From positions 339,388 to 403,387 of the forward strand of contig JAVSML010024355.1 of assembly GCA_038503035.1 (NCBI GenBank): a stretch of DNA of 64,000 nt, in the 5' to 3' direction. This document shows, piece by piece, positions 1-11,113 of this stretch (the first letter of the stretch is position 1; each line of letters begins with the position of its first letter). The position numbers and the translations under genes are program-made. Below the pieces are notes generated by a model, which was given only the letters and a program-made list of their open reading frames with translations, was not told the DNA's origin and did no database searches. Source of the DNA: Crocodylus rhombifer (lineage: Eukaryota; Chordata; Crocodylia; Crocodylidae).

Positions 1-1427
1 TACAGGGTGAATTTTTGTCAGACTTCCAAGAGCGTATTAAGGGGGGCAGGCTGATCTGTGTCTTTCTTTCACAAGTATATAACAGAGCCTGCGCCCTGCC
101 TCTGTTGAGAATTAGTCGCCCTTGCTTCTTCTCCCATGGCCATGAAAAATAAAGCGCTTCTGTTAGCCAAGCAGTGATCCTGTTGTGATTTCCACATCAA
201 AGGTATACCTCAAGAAAATGGATACTGCCATTAAGAGCTGGCAGGAACTGACAGCTGCCTGACTGTAGCGGTGCTGCAACCTCAGCCAAATGGCAGTCTA
301 CTTTGAGGTAAAGCATTTTGCTCTTGAAGCAGAGAAGAGAGAGTTGAGGAAGCAAAAAGAGAAATCCTGGCCTATAGCCTACTCTCCCCTGTGGAAAGAT
401 CTGCAACTTCTGTGGATGGTTCTGTGGCTCAAGGATTGGACTTTTAAAGCATCTCAAGACCTGTCAATGAGTCATGGCAGAGATCATCCCAGAACAGAGG
501 GATGGCCAATGATGAGTTGGGAAGTTACCTTTCCAAAAGCAAACCAAGAGTAAATAGATACAGGATGGTTAGCTGGAGTCTTCAGACACCCTGAACCACT
601 GCTGTATGGACTTTCCTGTTTTATCATTAATCTCATTTGGGTGTTGATGCTCTAAAACTTAATGGTACTTGAAAGATAAACAATTAAGTAGTCAATGTTT
701 ATTTTTAGCAGTGAATTGGAGTGAAAAGTGAGCAAGGGAAGCTGTTGCAAGCATGGAATTGCTGACAAGAGAACAAAGAAAAAAGAAATGAAGGAAAGAA
801 GAGAAACAAAGAAAGGAGGAAAGTAGAGTAAGGGGCACCAAGAGGAGTGGTCCTAAATGATCTACTATCACTGCATTTAGTGTCACTCAAGTACTAAATG
901 TTAAGTATGAAAATGATCATGACCTAAAGGACATGTATGCTTTTGAGTATGATATAAACCTCCTATTGACAACGAGTAACCCACAGTGAGCTATGTATAA
1001 CCCTAGCTATTTAACTCAAAATGAAATCTAGCACTCTGTAGCAAATAAGCTTGGGCATATCTTTATAAGCTGATGTTCTACCTTTGGACTGGAGTACAAA
1101 TACATCCAGATTTACATTGCAATCCAGAGGTATGACAGCAGCTCATGTAGACACATCTGAGTTAGCTCCAGTACTGATTACAATATCCCACAGCATCAGA
1201 GAGCTCAGCATGGGCTGCAAACCCCACCCAACAAGCTTGGTAATTATTCAGAGCATGATCTGGCTCTAAGTCTCATGCTGCTGAAGCTAAACTGCAATTG
1301 CTTCCTAGTCTGCTGGTTTAAAGCTGGTTTGCATACACTTAGATAAAATGCAGTCACACCTTGACTCCAGTGTAAACCTAACCTTTGAAATCCTTAATCT
1401 ATCTAAAGATTTACATTCCCTACCCAC
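1..1427. other. No recognised feature (intronic DNA)
   Basis: Only short, non-conserved open frames; a purine-rich stretch lies near 775-835. No exon signature was recognised. Confidence 0.6.
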
Positions 1428-1597
1428 TGGGTGTGTCTACACAAAACACGTTAACGTACATTAGCTTAAGTTAATGAGCATTATGGGCATTCATCTACAC
1501 ATGAGCGCCCTTAATACGCATTAACTTAGGCTAATCACACCTAAATTTGATACCTGTAATTAGTTAATGCACATTAACTCATGTGTAGATGTGACCT
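1428..1597. mobile_element. Short MITE with imperfect terminal inverted repeats
   Basis: The left end (GGGTGTGTCTACACA and onward, with TTAACGTACATTAG) is echoed in inverted form by the right end (TTAATGCACATTAACTC followed by TGTGTAGATGTGACCT), giving imperfect terminal inverted repeats of about 35 bp. The interior contains further copies of the TTAATG and CATTAAC motifs and a TCTACACATGAGCGC block. There is no coding capacity. The superfamily is unknown and no clear target duplication was seen. Confidence 0.5.
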
Positions 1598-2700
1598 GGG
1601 ACCAGATCCCTGCAGCCCTGCAATGGGTCCCTATCACCATCAGGGGGAGCTCCAGGGCTCCCCCTTGGTGCTAGCCCAGGGACTGGCAGGGAGTACCAGG
1701 CCAGGAGGCAGCTGTCTCCTGGCCCTGGGGGTCTGCCTGCTGCTGGGCTGGGGACAGTGTCCCCCTAGCCTGGCAGCAGGGAGCTCCTGGCCCTGGTTCC
1801 CCAATCAGGGGCACGGGGCTTGGAAAGACCTGCAGGGGAGGGGCAGGTCGCAGTCCCTTGCCCCAATCTGCTAGTGGAGCAGCTAGCAGCTAGTTCCCTG
1901 CTAGCTGCCCCATCAGTGGATCAGGGCAGGGGGTTGGGACCTGCCCCACCCCTGCAGCTCTTTCCAAGCCCTCTGCCTCAATCACCTGATCAGGGCAAGG
2001 GGCTGGGACCCACACCTGACCAGGACTGGCCAGGCCTGGGCTGCACTGGGAGGTCTGCTGGCTGGGGACTGCCTCAAACAGGACAATTACCAGTCATCTC
2101 CAGGCTGCACATGCCTTCCCACAGAGCCTAGGGCATGGAGCTCCCATTGAGCTCTGCTGTACAGGGCTCAGGCTGGGAGCCCCTTATCTCCCAGCAGTGG
2201 TCCCATGATTGCAGAGCTGCTGCTGGGAGATAAGGCTCTCTTAGCCTAAGGCCTGTGACTGTGGAGCTCAGGTTGGGAGATAAGGGTATCCCAGTCCACC
2301 ACTCTCCAATTGTGATGGCAAAGTGCACTCCCCAATTGTGATCTTGAAACAGGGGCTTGGAACTCCCTACTACCGGGGCAGGGAGACATAGTCCTCATCC
2401 AGGCTCCTGTGGCAGAGCCTGCCCCAGCAGCAGGCAACTCCTGGGGGCAGGGAGCTAGCTCTTGCCCCTGGTGGACAGCTGACTGGGAGCATATTATTTT
2501 GCTCCTGGTCAGGTGTCTACATGAGCGCTATGACACCATTGCTAGTCCCAAGGAAATTTGCTACTTGCATTTGCAGGTAGCAAATTTACTTGAGATTAGG
2601 GAGGTTTACTGCAAAGTAAGCATGTGCATGTGAAGATGCACATGCTTACTTTGCAGTAAGATATGCTTCTGCAGAGTTAAGTATCTCATGTAAATACATG
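1598..2700. repeat. GC-rich composite repeat with hairpins
   Basis: This is a sharply GC-rich block (about 1598-2500) followed by an AT-rich tail. A TCTACATGAGCGC motif near 2515 repeats one in the flanking MITE near 1495, so the whole 1428-2700 interval may be a single composite non-autonomous DNA transposon with GC-rich filler. It holds a perfect 16-bp inverted repeat at 2182-2197 / 2220-2235 and a perfect 24-bp hairpin at 2606-2659. The open frames here look like by-products of base composition and match nothing I recognise. Confidence 0.4.
2606..2659. repeat. Perfect 24-bp inverted repeat with 6-nt loop
   Basis: The arms 2606-2629 and 2636-2659 are exact reverse complements (starting TTACTGCAAAGTAAGCATG) separated by GTGAAG. 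A transcript of either strand could fold into a fully paired short hairpin. It probably belongs to the composite MITE around it. Confidence 0.9.
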
Positions 2701-3181
2701 CAGCGACAACAAATAGTGAAAATTCTTTTTCTTCAGAAAATTTCTATATGTTTTTCTCACTTTGGTCAGAATGCTGAAATGTCTGTAACAGGCCATCAGA
2801 AAATACTTTTTATTTTGCTATTTTATAGTTTCATCTCACTCCTACCAAAAACCTTCATTGTTTGGAAACTGTTCTGCACTTTTTCACCCAAAGATTTTCT
2901 CAAGTGTAGGTGTCTTACAGCACTGTTGCCTAGAGCAGCTGATAACAATTGTGTTGCACTGAGAACTGCAAAATCATTCCTTCCTGACATCAGTTTTGGA
3001 AGACCATCATGAAATAACGGACTAATGCATCCATTTTATCTTTACTTCTCATAAATTAGATTTTAAACCTAGCAATTGCTGTTTAATTATGAGGTGAACA
3101 GCCTTTCTGTAGGAACATATATTTCTCATTGCTGCTTGCCTGTGGCACATTGTGATGTTGAATGTCATGTACTGTAATATT

Positions 3182-4198
3182 TAGAGGTGCACTGATACAT
3201 TGGTCTAATATTGGATCAGCACTGATATAAAGAAAATTGTCTGTATCAGAATTTTTTTTTTGCCTGATGTGGCTGATAGTGTGGCTGATAAATGCTGTAT
3301 GCATGCACACAGCCACAGCACAGCACATAAGCAGCAAGGAACGCAGCCCAGCAGCTTGGAGAGCTGTGGTAAGCTGCTAAGTCTTTTGTGGTGGAAGGGG
3401 AAGGGGAAAGGAAGGGGCATAGTGGAGCAGCAGATTGAGGCCCCTGCGGTGAGGAAGGCTGTGGGGTTGGGGCACGGTGGAGGGTGGAGCCGTGAGTGGC
3501 TCATTCGGGAAGCATGGTGGGGGGCAGCGTCCACCATTGCATGCACCCCAAGAGAGCACAGGGGGCATGTGCCCCCCAGACCTGCATGGGGCAGGGCAGG
3601 CTGCCTCTGTGGGCTGGGGCTGTGCTGGGCTCTTCTCAGCAGGGGCTGGGTTTGGCTGCACTTGGGGTGGGGCGGGTGGTGGAGGGGCTACAGTGAATTT
3701 TGGGGTGGCTGTAGCCCTCCCTGTAACTTCCAGCCCAGTGCCATTGCTGCCTGTCCCAAGCGCAGTCTAGCCCAACCTGCACTGGGAAGAGTCCAATGTA
3801 GCCCTGGCTCCAGCCTGCAGTGGCAGCCTCCCCCACCCCTCCATGCAGATCTGGGGGCACATGCCTCCCATGCCCTTCCAGGATGCACTTAGCAGTGGGA
3901 GCCATCCCCCACCCCCGTGCCTCCCAGATGAGCTGCGGCTCCATTGCACACCCTGCCATAGCCGGGCAGTGCCTGCTCCTGCCTCAGCCCAACCCCAGTC
4001 TCACTGCAGGGACCTCAGTCTGCTCCCCCACTCCCCTTCCCTTCCTCCTTGCCTTCCACCAAAACAGACTTATGAGCTGAACACTGCTCTTCAAGCTGCT
4101 GGGCTGCATATTGGAAATCAATTCAGTATCAGCCAATACGCCTCCTTAAAAACTGGCTATTGGTATTGGCCCCAAAAATCTCTATTGGTGCACACCTA
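3182..4198. mobile_element. Non-autonomous hAT element with 8-bp target duplication
   Basis: The element is bounded by perfect 8-bp direct repeats GTAATATT (3174-3181 and 4199-4206), the target-site length of hAT transposons. The termini are inverted repeats (left TAGAGGTGCACTGATAC, right in reverse TAGGTGTGCACCAATAG). Subterminal sequence rich in CTGATA/TATCAG and ATTGG/CCAAT continues the inverted symmetry. The 1,017-bp body contains a GC-rich core (about 3300-4070) with opposed CATGTGCCCCCC and GGGGGCACATG blocks near 3566 and 3852. No transposase is visible, so it would have been mobilised in trans. Open frames up to 210 codons in the core are low-complexity and not considered genes. Confidence 0.88.
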
Positions 4199-4206
4199 GT
4201 AATATT

Positions 4207-4345
4207 GTAATGTGAACTGCAATGCCCAGAGGCCTCCAGAGGATAGGAGGAAGCAGTTGTAGTGTGAACTATAATTCCCAGAAGCCCCCAGAGGACTGGA
4301 GCAATGAACTGCAATATGCACACAACTCCCAAAAGGTGGCAGGGG
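4207..4345. repeat. About three degenerate units of a 45-55-bp repeat
   Basis: Three successive blocks begin near 4211, 4263 and 4306 with a GTGAACTGCAAT or GAACTATAATTCCCAGAAG-like core followed by a CC(A/T)CCAGAGGA segment. The units are diverged and the third is weak. The core resembles the ACTACAATTCCCAG motif bound by ZNF143/THAP11, but similarity by eye is not evidence of binding. Confidence 0.5.
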
Positions 4346-4670
4346 GCAGTAGGAAGCAGAAGGAGCAGCATCAGGGTGTAGGTTGCGTGGCACTGAGGGA
4401 GATGCGTGACCAGAGTTAGGATGAGTGGCAGAGCTAGGACTGTGAGCTCCAGCAGTGGGTCTCAGATGTGGAGTTTAGTAGCAATTAAGCATTTTATGAA
4501 CCAGAGACTAGTTTGGAGTCCTCTGAAGTTGTGGCAGTGTTTAAGGTCTGCAAATGTATATATCCCGGTGTTATTGTTTTCTCGTGGTTACTTGTTCATG
4601 GGTGATTTCACCACAGTGCCCCTTTTTGCTTCCTGTTACCCAGATGCTAAATGTATGTAATCAGGACTCA

Positions 4671-4850
4671 CAGTAGAGATATCTTTTATTAGACCAAAAA
4701 GATTTTTGCAAAAAAAAAATATTCTATTGCAAGCTTTTGGGCAAGAAATGTTTTTGCAAAAATCTTGTTTGTCTAATAAAAGATATCATCTCTACTACAA
4801 GTCCTGATTGCCTTTTTCTCTAGAACACAGCTACAACCTGGAAACCTGTA
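4671..4850. repeat. Long inverted-repeat element, ATAAAAGATAT type
   Basis: The left arm (about 4671-4717) reads AGTAGAGATATCTTTTATTA and continues into AGATTTTTGCAAAAA. The right arm (about 4752-4798) repeats it in reverse complement with a few mismatches. Downstream sequence near 4825-4850 (AACACAGCTACAACC) resembles the tail of a repeat common in amniote genomes that pairs an ATAAAAGATATCA block with a CACGGCTACAAC end. It is probably an old MITE. Confidence 0.6.
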
Positions 4851-7800
4851 CTTTAATGTTAATGTTTATTTACCTGTGTCTTCCCCACTCTCCTTAGCCC
4901 CCTGGCTTGTGACCCTAATCCTCAGCATCCCTATATAGAAGTGGGAACTCCTCTTGCTGGCTTCGTTTGCCAGTTCCTGGGGTTGCAGGGTTTGGTATCT
5001 AATCATGCCATGGATTGACTGTTTGGCCAAGTGCCCTCATGTGGCTGGGAGCCCTATCAACTGAGGGGTTCCCTGCTTTGGGGGGAGGGGGGCACCATCC
5101 ACTACCAGACCCATAACTGACAAAGCTAACAGTGGTGACAGTGTTGTCAGCTGTGGGGCTTGCAGTAGGGAGAATGCTGGCCCCTGCAAGCCACACTAGC
5201 TCCAGGGCTCGCAGCAGGGGCAGCATCATCTGTTGTGGGGCTCGCAGAGGGGGAAGTGGGGAGAAAGCCGCTGCTGCAGCAAGTCTCATGCTTCCAGCAG
5301 TGGCAACGTTCCCTGCACTGCCCCTGCTGCGATTCCCAGCAGGAGGCATAATTATGTGGACTGTATGTTAGATCACATTGCACCTTTATCTGCACATATA
5401 GAGTGGGGTTTGGAAGACCAGAATCGTAAAATGGATAGGTAGCTGTAATAATTGAAATAATTCTGAATTTAAGTGACAATTTCAGCAACTGCCTTTGTAT
5501 TTTGATAGTCTTTAGGTAACCTATCTCATCCTTACGAATTATTTAATATAATGTAATAATGTTACTACAGATGGAGGACTTAAAAGACAGGTTCACTAAA
5601 CATATAATCTCAGAAATTAGATAACAGTTTGACACACATTTGTTAATAATAACTGACACAGGGCATTGATCACCAACACCTATAAAAGTAGCAATAATAA
5701 AAAAAGAATGCAAAGTTTTCCCCCTTCGCCTCCCAGATTATTCCTTCCTTCAGTCCTGTAAGAGAGGCACAGGAAACAGAGTAGGAATTCCCATCACTGG
5801 TGGTGAACAGAAGGTTTCACATTAATAAAATAGATGATTTCCTTAGTCTGAGCACCTCAAAGGGGCATAAATTTCAAATAACATCAAAGCAAAAGAAAAG
5901 TTTTAAAGCAGCCTTCCAAAGAGGCTGCTGGGGTTTCCTTGGTTGATTTCCATTTTTAAAGAGTCACAGTAATTTGTTACTTTCTTTCCCAAAACAATTC
6001 CATATGTCTTTGGATTATTTAAGATTGTTTAGTTTTTTGTTGTCATGGATTTTACAGAAACAATATCGCAATTATTTAAAGTGGGGAAATGGAGTTAGAC
6101 AGACAGCGTCTGAAGTTATAGATTGCCTGGATGATCTCATAGACCAAAACTTTGCAAACTTACCCTGTGTTCTCCAGGGTTAGATAACAAAATTCCAGAT
6201 AAAATGACAAGCAGGTGACCTAAGTATAAGTAAGTATAGATCTGATATTATAGAAATGTGGCTGCTTATTTATTACTTGAGAGAAAGAACTGATTTTTAT
6301 GAGACAAAACACACAATGATGGAGCAAAAAACAACTGTGAGCTACCTAGGCCCAAATTTGAGTTGAGCCTGAGTAAACATTAACTGGGTGGAATTCAGTC
6401 TGATAAAAGTATCAAAGTAGTGTATGTTTAAAAGATTAAAAGTTATTCACAAATTAGTTTTCTAATTTAGGGCATGGCAATTGCTTTTGTGAGAGATGGC
6501 ACAGGTGAAATATGTGCCAATTGAGGCACAATTGAGGCACAAGTTTTTTAAGAAAATGGTTTCTGCTGAGCATTGGCTTTTATCCATTACTGAAGCTAGC
6601 ATTAGTGTTTTTAGAATGGCTCTCAGACACACACTGTTTTTCTTATTTATGGAAGAACACCTCTACCAAGTTAACCTGGTAGACTTTGAAAGGCAGTGGT
6701 ACTTTCCACACTGATCTGAAACCTGAAGAGTGACCATTGTAAGAGTACTGTGCTGAGCTGATTGCATCCAGAATACTTGGCTCCACTTCGACCCAAAGCC
6801 ACAAAGGTGATCCCTCAAGTGGTTTACATGAAAAATGATCCCCATAAAAGTTGACTATGTAAGAGTTCTCTCTTTAGCCAACATTAAGACTGGAAATGTG
6901 ATGCAAAGGACTTGGATCATCAACCGTACTAGTCCTGTAACCAGCCAAGAGATCTCACCTGTGCCACAAGCTCAGTTCACTGCCTGGTTCAAGTAACCAG
7001 TGACTACATTAAATAAAGATGCTAAGAAACAAAGCAGAAGCTTCCACCTTTTTTTTCTTTTTCATTTTAGGGTAGGATGCCTCCTTATTTGATGTGTGTG
7101 TGTTCACAGAGAAACAGTTCTACGAAAAGTTTCTTAACAATAAACACAAAACACCCAAGTCTGTCATGTATAGTTAGTTATAAAAGGATATTATTTTCTT
7201 TTGCTTAATAATCTTAGTAACATAACATTATGTGAATACCTTATAAATAAATCAAGAAGGAATTACCACCAATGGTGGGTGATTCTCATTAGCAAGGTCC
7301 AAGAGCAGAATGGACATTCATGTCATTTACTGGTGGGGTGGTTGCAAAATGTTGGCTGGAACACTCCAACCAAGCTTGAAAGAGGAACTGGTTCTCCTTA
7401 AACTTTCCTCACATAAGAGTTAACACAAAGTAATTGCTCTTGTGTCAACCTTATAATTTGATTGGATCAGCTGATGTATTAATTTGTTGATTTGATGTTT
7501 TGTACAAATTGATGTATTGACTTACTCCTGATTGTGATTTTGTTTTGTGACTTTAGTTTGATGATTGTATTGTTCCATCTTTAATTAGCTCTCCTGAAAC
7601 AACAGTAGCGAGAGGTTTGCTTGTATTCTATTTGCTTGACTAGTTGTTAAATATATTTAATAAAACACACTTTGAATGGGTTTATTCCACCTAATTTGCA
7701 AGACAGCCCATGTAACCCTGAAGACAACCGTAAGTTAAATAGAACACATGTAAGCCATGTGGTTGTGCTTCCAAATAAATACTTATAGCCTAACAGGATG

Positions 7801-8559
7801 GTAGAAAATTTAAAGCAAAGCTATTAAAATATTGTCTTGGTAAATGATTAAACTAAAACTCTCAAGGTTAATATAGTGCCTTTTAAAATCTCCTTACCAA
7901 ATGCAAAGCAAACCTTAGGCAATCATTGCCTAACTAAACAAAAAATGTTTACATCTCAGCTTTGGAAACATATGCTGTTAATTTTAGATTTGCAGTTGCC
8001 ATGTGAGCTGAGTATAACTTTTAAAACAAAACACAGAAAATGACACGTTTCTCATCATAGGTGTGAAGAGTGCATTTGATGTAATGGCTTAGGTATCTAC
8101 ACAAGCTAAGCTTTGGCACAGTCAAACTGCAGCCTATTATTGTATAATAAAATACATTTGTTGAGGTAAAATATATTTGTTGAGGTATGCCATAGGCTTG
8201 GATAAAAATTCTGGACTCAATGGATATTGCTAAGGCTTTCACACATTAAAGGAGTTACAGCTTCTCTTTCAAATTTGACTTTTCCCATTGCCTCTTTCTG
8301 TGTTGATTGTATAAACTGCATTCTCCACCATTACTACTGCAGTTCCAGAGCTCTTGGTGTAACCAAGAAAAGTGGCTGGAAAGTCTATTCAATGATGTAT
8401 TTGACTGTGCAAGCTGATGCCCCACTGCCGGACTATACACTGTGGTACACAATGCCACAACAGAACTCAGCTGTTAGGTAGACAAGGAGTGCAAGATTCA
8501 TTTGGAGGTTTCAGAAACCCTTTTCCCTTCAGGATCTCTTTCCCCGCACTGCACAATGG
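4851..8559. other. No recognised gene; mild GC-rich patch at its left
   Basis: 4990-5360 is GC-richer with loosely repeated GGGGCTCGCAG and CAGCAGGGGCAGCATC blocks, perhaps an unrecognised repeat. The rest is AT-rich single-copy-like DNA with no supported gene. A 16-17-bp motif (ATTTGTTGAGGTA) is locally duplicated near 8154-8186. Confidence 0.5.
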
Positions 8560-8895
8560 CAACATGTAGGGGGTGCATGCGCACCCCCTGAGGGTGCCGG
8601 TGTATGCCCTGACTGGCTGCACTCCCTGGTTAGGTGACAGGCAGAGGGGGCAGCTGGGAATGCTGGTGGCCCTCTTGCAAGTGCCAGCCGGAAAGTAGGA
8701 GTGATGGATGTAGGCCGTGGCCGCTTCCGGAATCACCACAGCCACTTCCAGGAGAGTCATGGCTGCTTTCAGGAGCAGTGTGGCTGCTCACCGGTTGGTG
8801 AGTTTTGCAGCAGGGGGACTCCCCCCCCCAGTGACTGGGGGGGGGGGCATGTGCCCCCCTGACTAAGGTGCCACTAGTTGCCCATGGTTTCCAGT
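8560..8895. repeat. GC-rich repeat with palindromic ends
   Basis: The block begins with TAGGGGGTGCATGCGCACCC and closes with a long C/G run and CATGTGCCCCCCTGAC near 8845-8865. It resembles the ends of the insert at 9403-9832 and motifs in the core of the hAT element at 3182-4198, so a shared GC-rich family is likely. Homopolymer G/C runs near 8821-8848 make local sequence accuracy doubtful. Confidence 0.4.
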
Positions 8896-9402
8896 GTGAG
8901 CAGACCTCTACACTGCTAAATGGAGCATTGTGATGGGAATGGCTTTGAAGCTGAAGTGACAAATTACTGCTATATGGATGTATCCAGATCTGCTGCTTCT
9001 CCACAAAACAGTGTGATACCACTATAAGGCCACAGGGTAACTTCTGTTTTGGTATTCTATTCTCTAAGACATGAGAGACCTATGTATATGAAGCAGGATC
9101 TCGGAGTTCAAACTTTCAGTTTGGTCTTGAAAACAGAAATTTGCATTAACTACTGGAATTACGAGGATAAGTCTTCCATTGTCTCAGCAGGCACTGAACT
9201 GGAGTTTAATTAGGAACTAGGGGTGCCTATACATGAGCAGGGAGGTTGCTCTGATTGCACTGTGATTCCAGAGAATCAGAGCAGACTTGATTAATCAAGT
9301 TAGGAACTTAGGAACTAGGGTGCTCGATTAATTGAGTCTGCTGGAGCATGGCAATTACTGTGCTCCAGCAGCCTCCTGCATCTTGTGTATCAGCATCCCT
9401 GC

Positions 9403-9832
9403 CATAGGCAACTTGTAGAGGAGACATGGGGGGGCACATATTCCCCCTGAGATTGGCCACCAGCCATGCCACCGCTAGCTTCTGTAGGTGGTTGCCACTT
9501 GCCACAACACCACCAATGCTGCCGCCCACAAATTGTGCACCCCCCCAGTCTTGGGAGGCACCAGTCATGCATGATGTGTGCACCTGGCAGCTGGGGGGGG
9601 GCGTGGTGGTGGCAGGAGTGTGGCGATGGGAGCACAGCGGCAGTAAGAGGGAGTTTCTGCAGACACCACTGGTGGTGTTGGTGGGGGGGGGGAGGGCAGC
9701 AAGTGTTGACTGCCCACAGGCACCACCAACAATGTTGGTGATGCCTTTTTGTACTGCGTGCACCGCCATGATCAGGGGGTGCACGTGCACCCGCATGCAC
9801 CTCCTATGCATTGCCCTTGGCACCAGTCATTC
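9403..9832. mobile_element. GC-rich element nested in family-B MITE
   Basis: Family-B sequence stops after CAGCATCCCTGC (9391-9402) and resumes at about 9838 with CACTTCAAAATGGCAGCAG, the continuation expected from the other copies. The intervening GC-rich DNA has imperfect inverted ends: the left TGTAGAGGAGACATGGGGG aligns with the reverse complement of the right CACCCGCATGCACCTCCTA. Overlapping open frames on both strands (up to 171 codons) reflect the composition and are not proposed as genes. Confidence 0.5.
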
Positions 9833-9959
9833 ATGATCCCCACACTTCAAAATGGCAGCAGAGGCACTTTATCTAAAGCTTGTTTGAGGAACTTTAGATA
9901 AAGTGCCCCCACTGCCAATTTGAAGCACCAGGATGCTGATAAACAAGACGCTAAGGGCA

Positions 9960-9998
9960 CTTTAATTAGAGTGGCTCTTAGAGCCACTCTAATTAAAG
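9960..9998. repeat. Perfect 18-bp hairpin in family-B MITE
   Basis: CTTTAATTAGAGTGGCTC at 9960-9977 is followed by TTA and its exact reverse complement at 9981-9998. The equivalent block of the copy at 63267-63592 shows the same symmetry. Confidence 0.9.
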
Positions 9999-10277
9999 CA
10001 CCTCCCTCCCCCATTCCCAGAGCACCTGTATAAATGTCCTAAAAGCCCATGTTTTATATAGTGATGCAAATTGACCTGTTGCCAGCACCTTAAAAACTCA
10101 TTATGTACCTTCATCGAAGAGTACAAGGGTTCCAGGGAAGTCACACTTAGAGCATGGTAGGGAGTGGTAGACAGCAGTGTTGTGAAAACATGCCCTGCCC
10201 ACTTGCTCTTGCTCTGAATCTCCCAGATGCTGAAAAAAATGCTGCACCCATCAATTTCAAAAAAGCATTTAGGTTTT

Positions 10278-10321
10278 CTAACCTCTTTAACTATTCTTTT
10301 AACCTCTTTAACTATTCTTTA
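10278..10321. repeat. Tandem duplication, about 21-bp unit, two copies
   Basis: TAACCTCTTTAACTATTCTT occurs at 10279-10298 and again, one T later, from 10300. It is a short local duplication in otherwise unremarkable DNA. Confidence 0.85.
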
Positions 10322-11113
10322 AGGTTTCAAAACTGACTTCACCACCTCCCCCACCTTCTAATTTAAATGAAGGACCTGCACCAGACTTCCTTTCTACAGC
10401 AGGGATGCTAGGGGCAATCCTGGGGACAATGTGACAAGTCTACTTCTTCTGAGACTGATGCTATACCATAGCTCTATTTTCTCTTAGAACCCTACATGAT
10501 GACCCCAATGACACTTCTGTACACTGCATGTCCTTCTGTTCAAATGAGGAAATTGCACAACTAAAGTTTGAAATTGGCAAAGTGAGTTTTCCCATCACTG
10601 ATCTAAGCACACTGGGGACTACAAAATTGCTTGTTCACTGAGCATTATTTTAATATCACTGTGAGCTAATTTTTAGAACAGGAAAAATCCTATACCATTA
10701 CAGAAATGAATTCAATTGACTTAGAAACCGGAAATTGACAAGAAAATATAGCAACTTGAAAGAAAAAAAAAATTACAGCATCCTGATGCCCTGGTTTTGT
10801 CTGGTGCAATGGTGTTTAACTAGATCTCTGTGAGACTTTAAACAGCCAAATCTCTAGGGCAAAGTTTGAAAAGTCCATTTGTCTCATAATTTTAGAAAAA
10901 GGCTGCTAATTCTTGCAGGTTTATTTCTGTTTGTTCTTTTGGAAGCAATTTTAGCCTGGCCAGAGTTCGCTCCTCCCTGCCAAGTGCCCCTTTATTGCAG
11001 GAAAATAATCCCAGTGTCTATTTTCTGAAGTGTAACACTGAAGATACAAATATTTATGAACTCTCTTTAATGCCACATTTTCTCTGTTCAGTATCATAGC
11101 AACTTAGTTTTGG

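Larger units (their letters stand above)
9219..10040. mobile_element. Palindromic MITE (family B), interrupted
   Basis: The left end GGGGTGCCTATACATG and the right end, in reverse AGGACATTTATACAGG, match the termini of the copies at 46448-46742 and 63267-63592. The interior shows the family's CTCCAGCAG, GATGCTGATA and CTTTAATTA blocks. The halves are separated by a GC-rich insertion of about 430 bp. The right half includes a 15-bp inverted repeat around 9867-9908 and a perfect 18-bp hairpin at 9960-9998. A short duplication of TTAGGAACTAGGG (near 9210 and 9309) sits at the left. There is no coding capacity. Confidence 0.7.

Noticed and set aside
3260..3892. 210-codon plus-strand open frame and several overlapping frames on both strands
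   Set aside because: They lie in the GC-rich core of a hAT element, are open on both strands because of composition, and show only Gly/Trp/Ala/Pro-rich low-complexity peptides.
9308..9836. Overlapping frames of 130-170 codons near 9.4-9.8 kb
   Set aside because: They arise from the GC-rich insert in a MITE, with His/Cys/Trp-rich composition driven by CCACCA/TGGTGG repeats; no recognisable protein.
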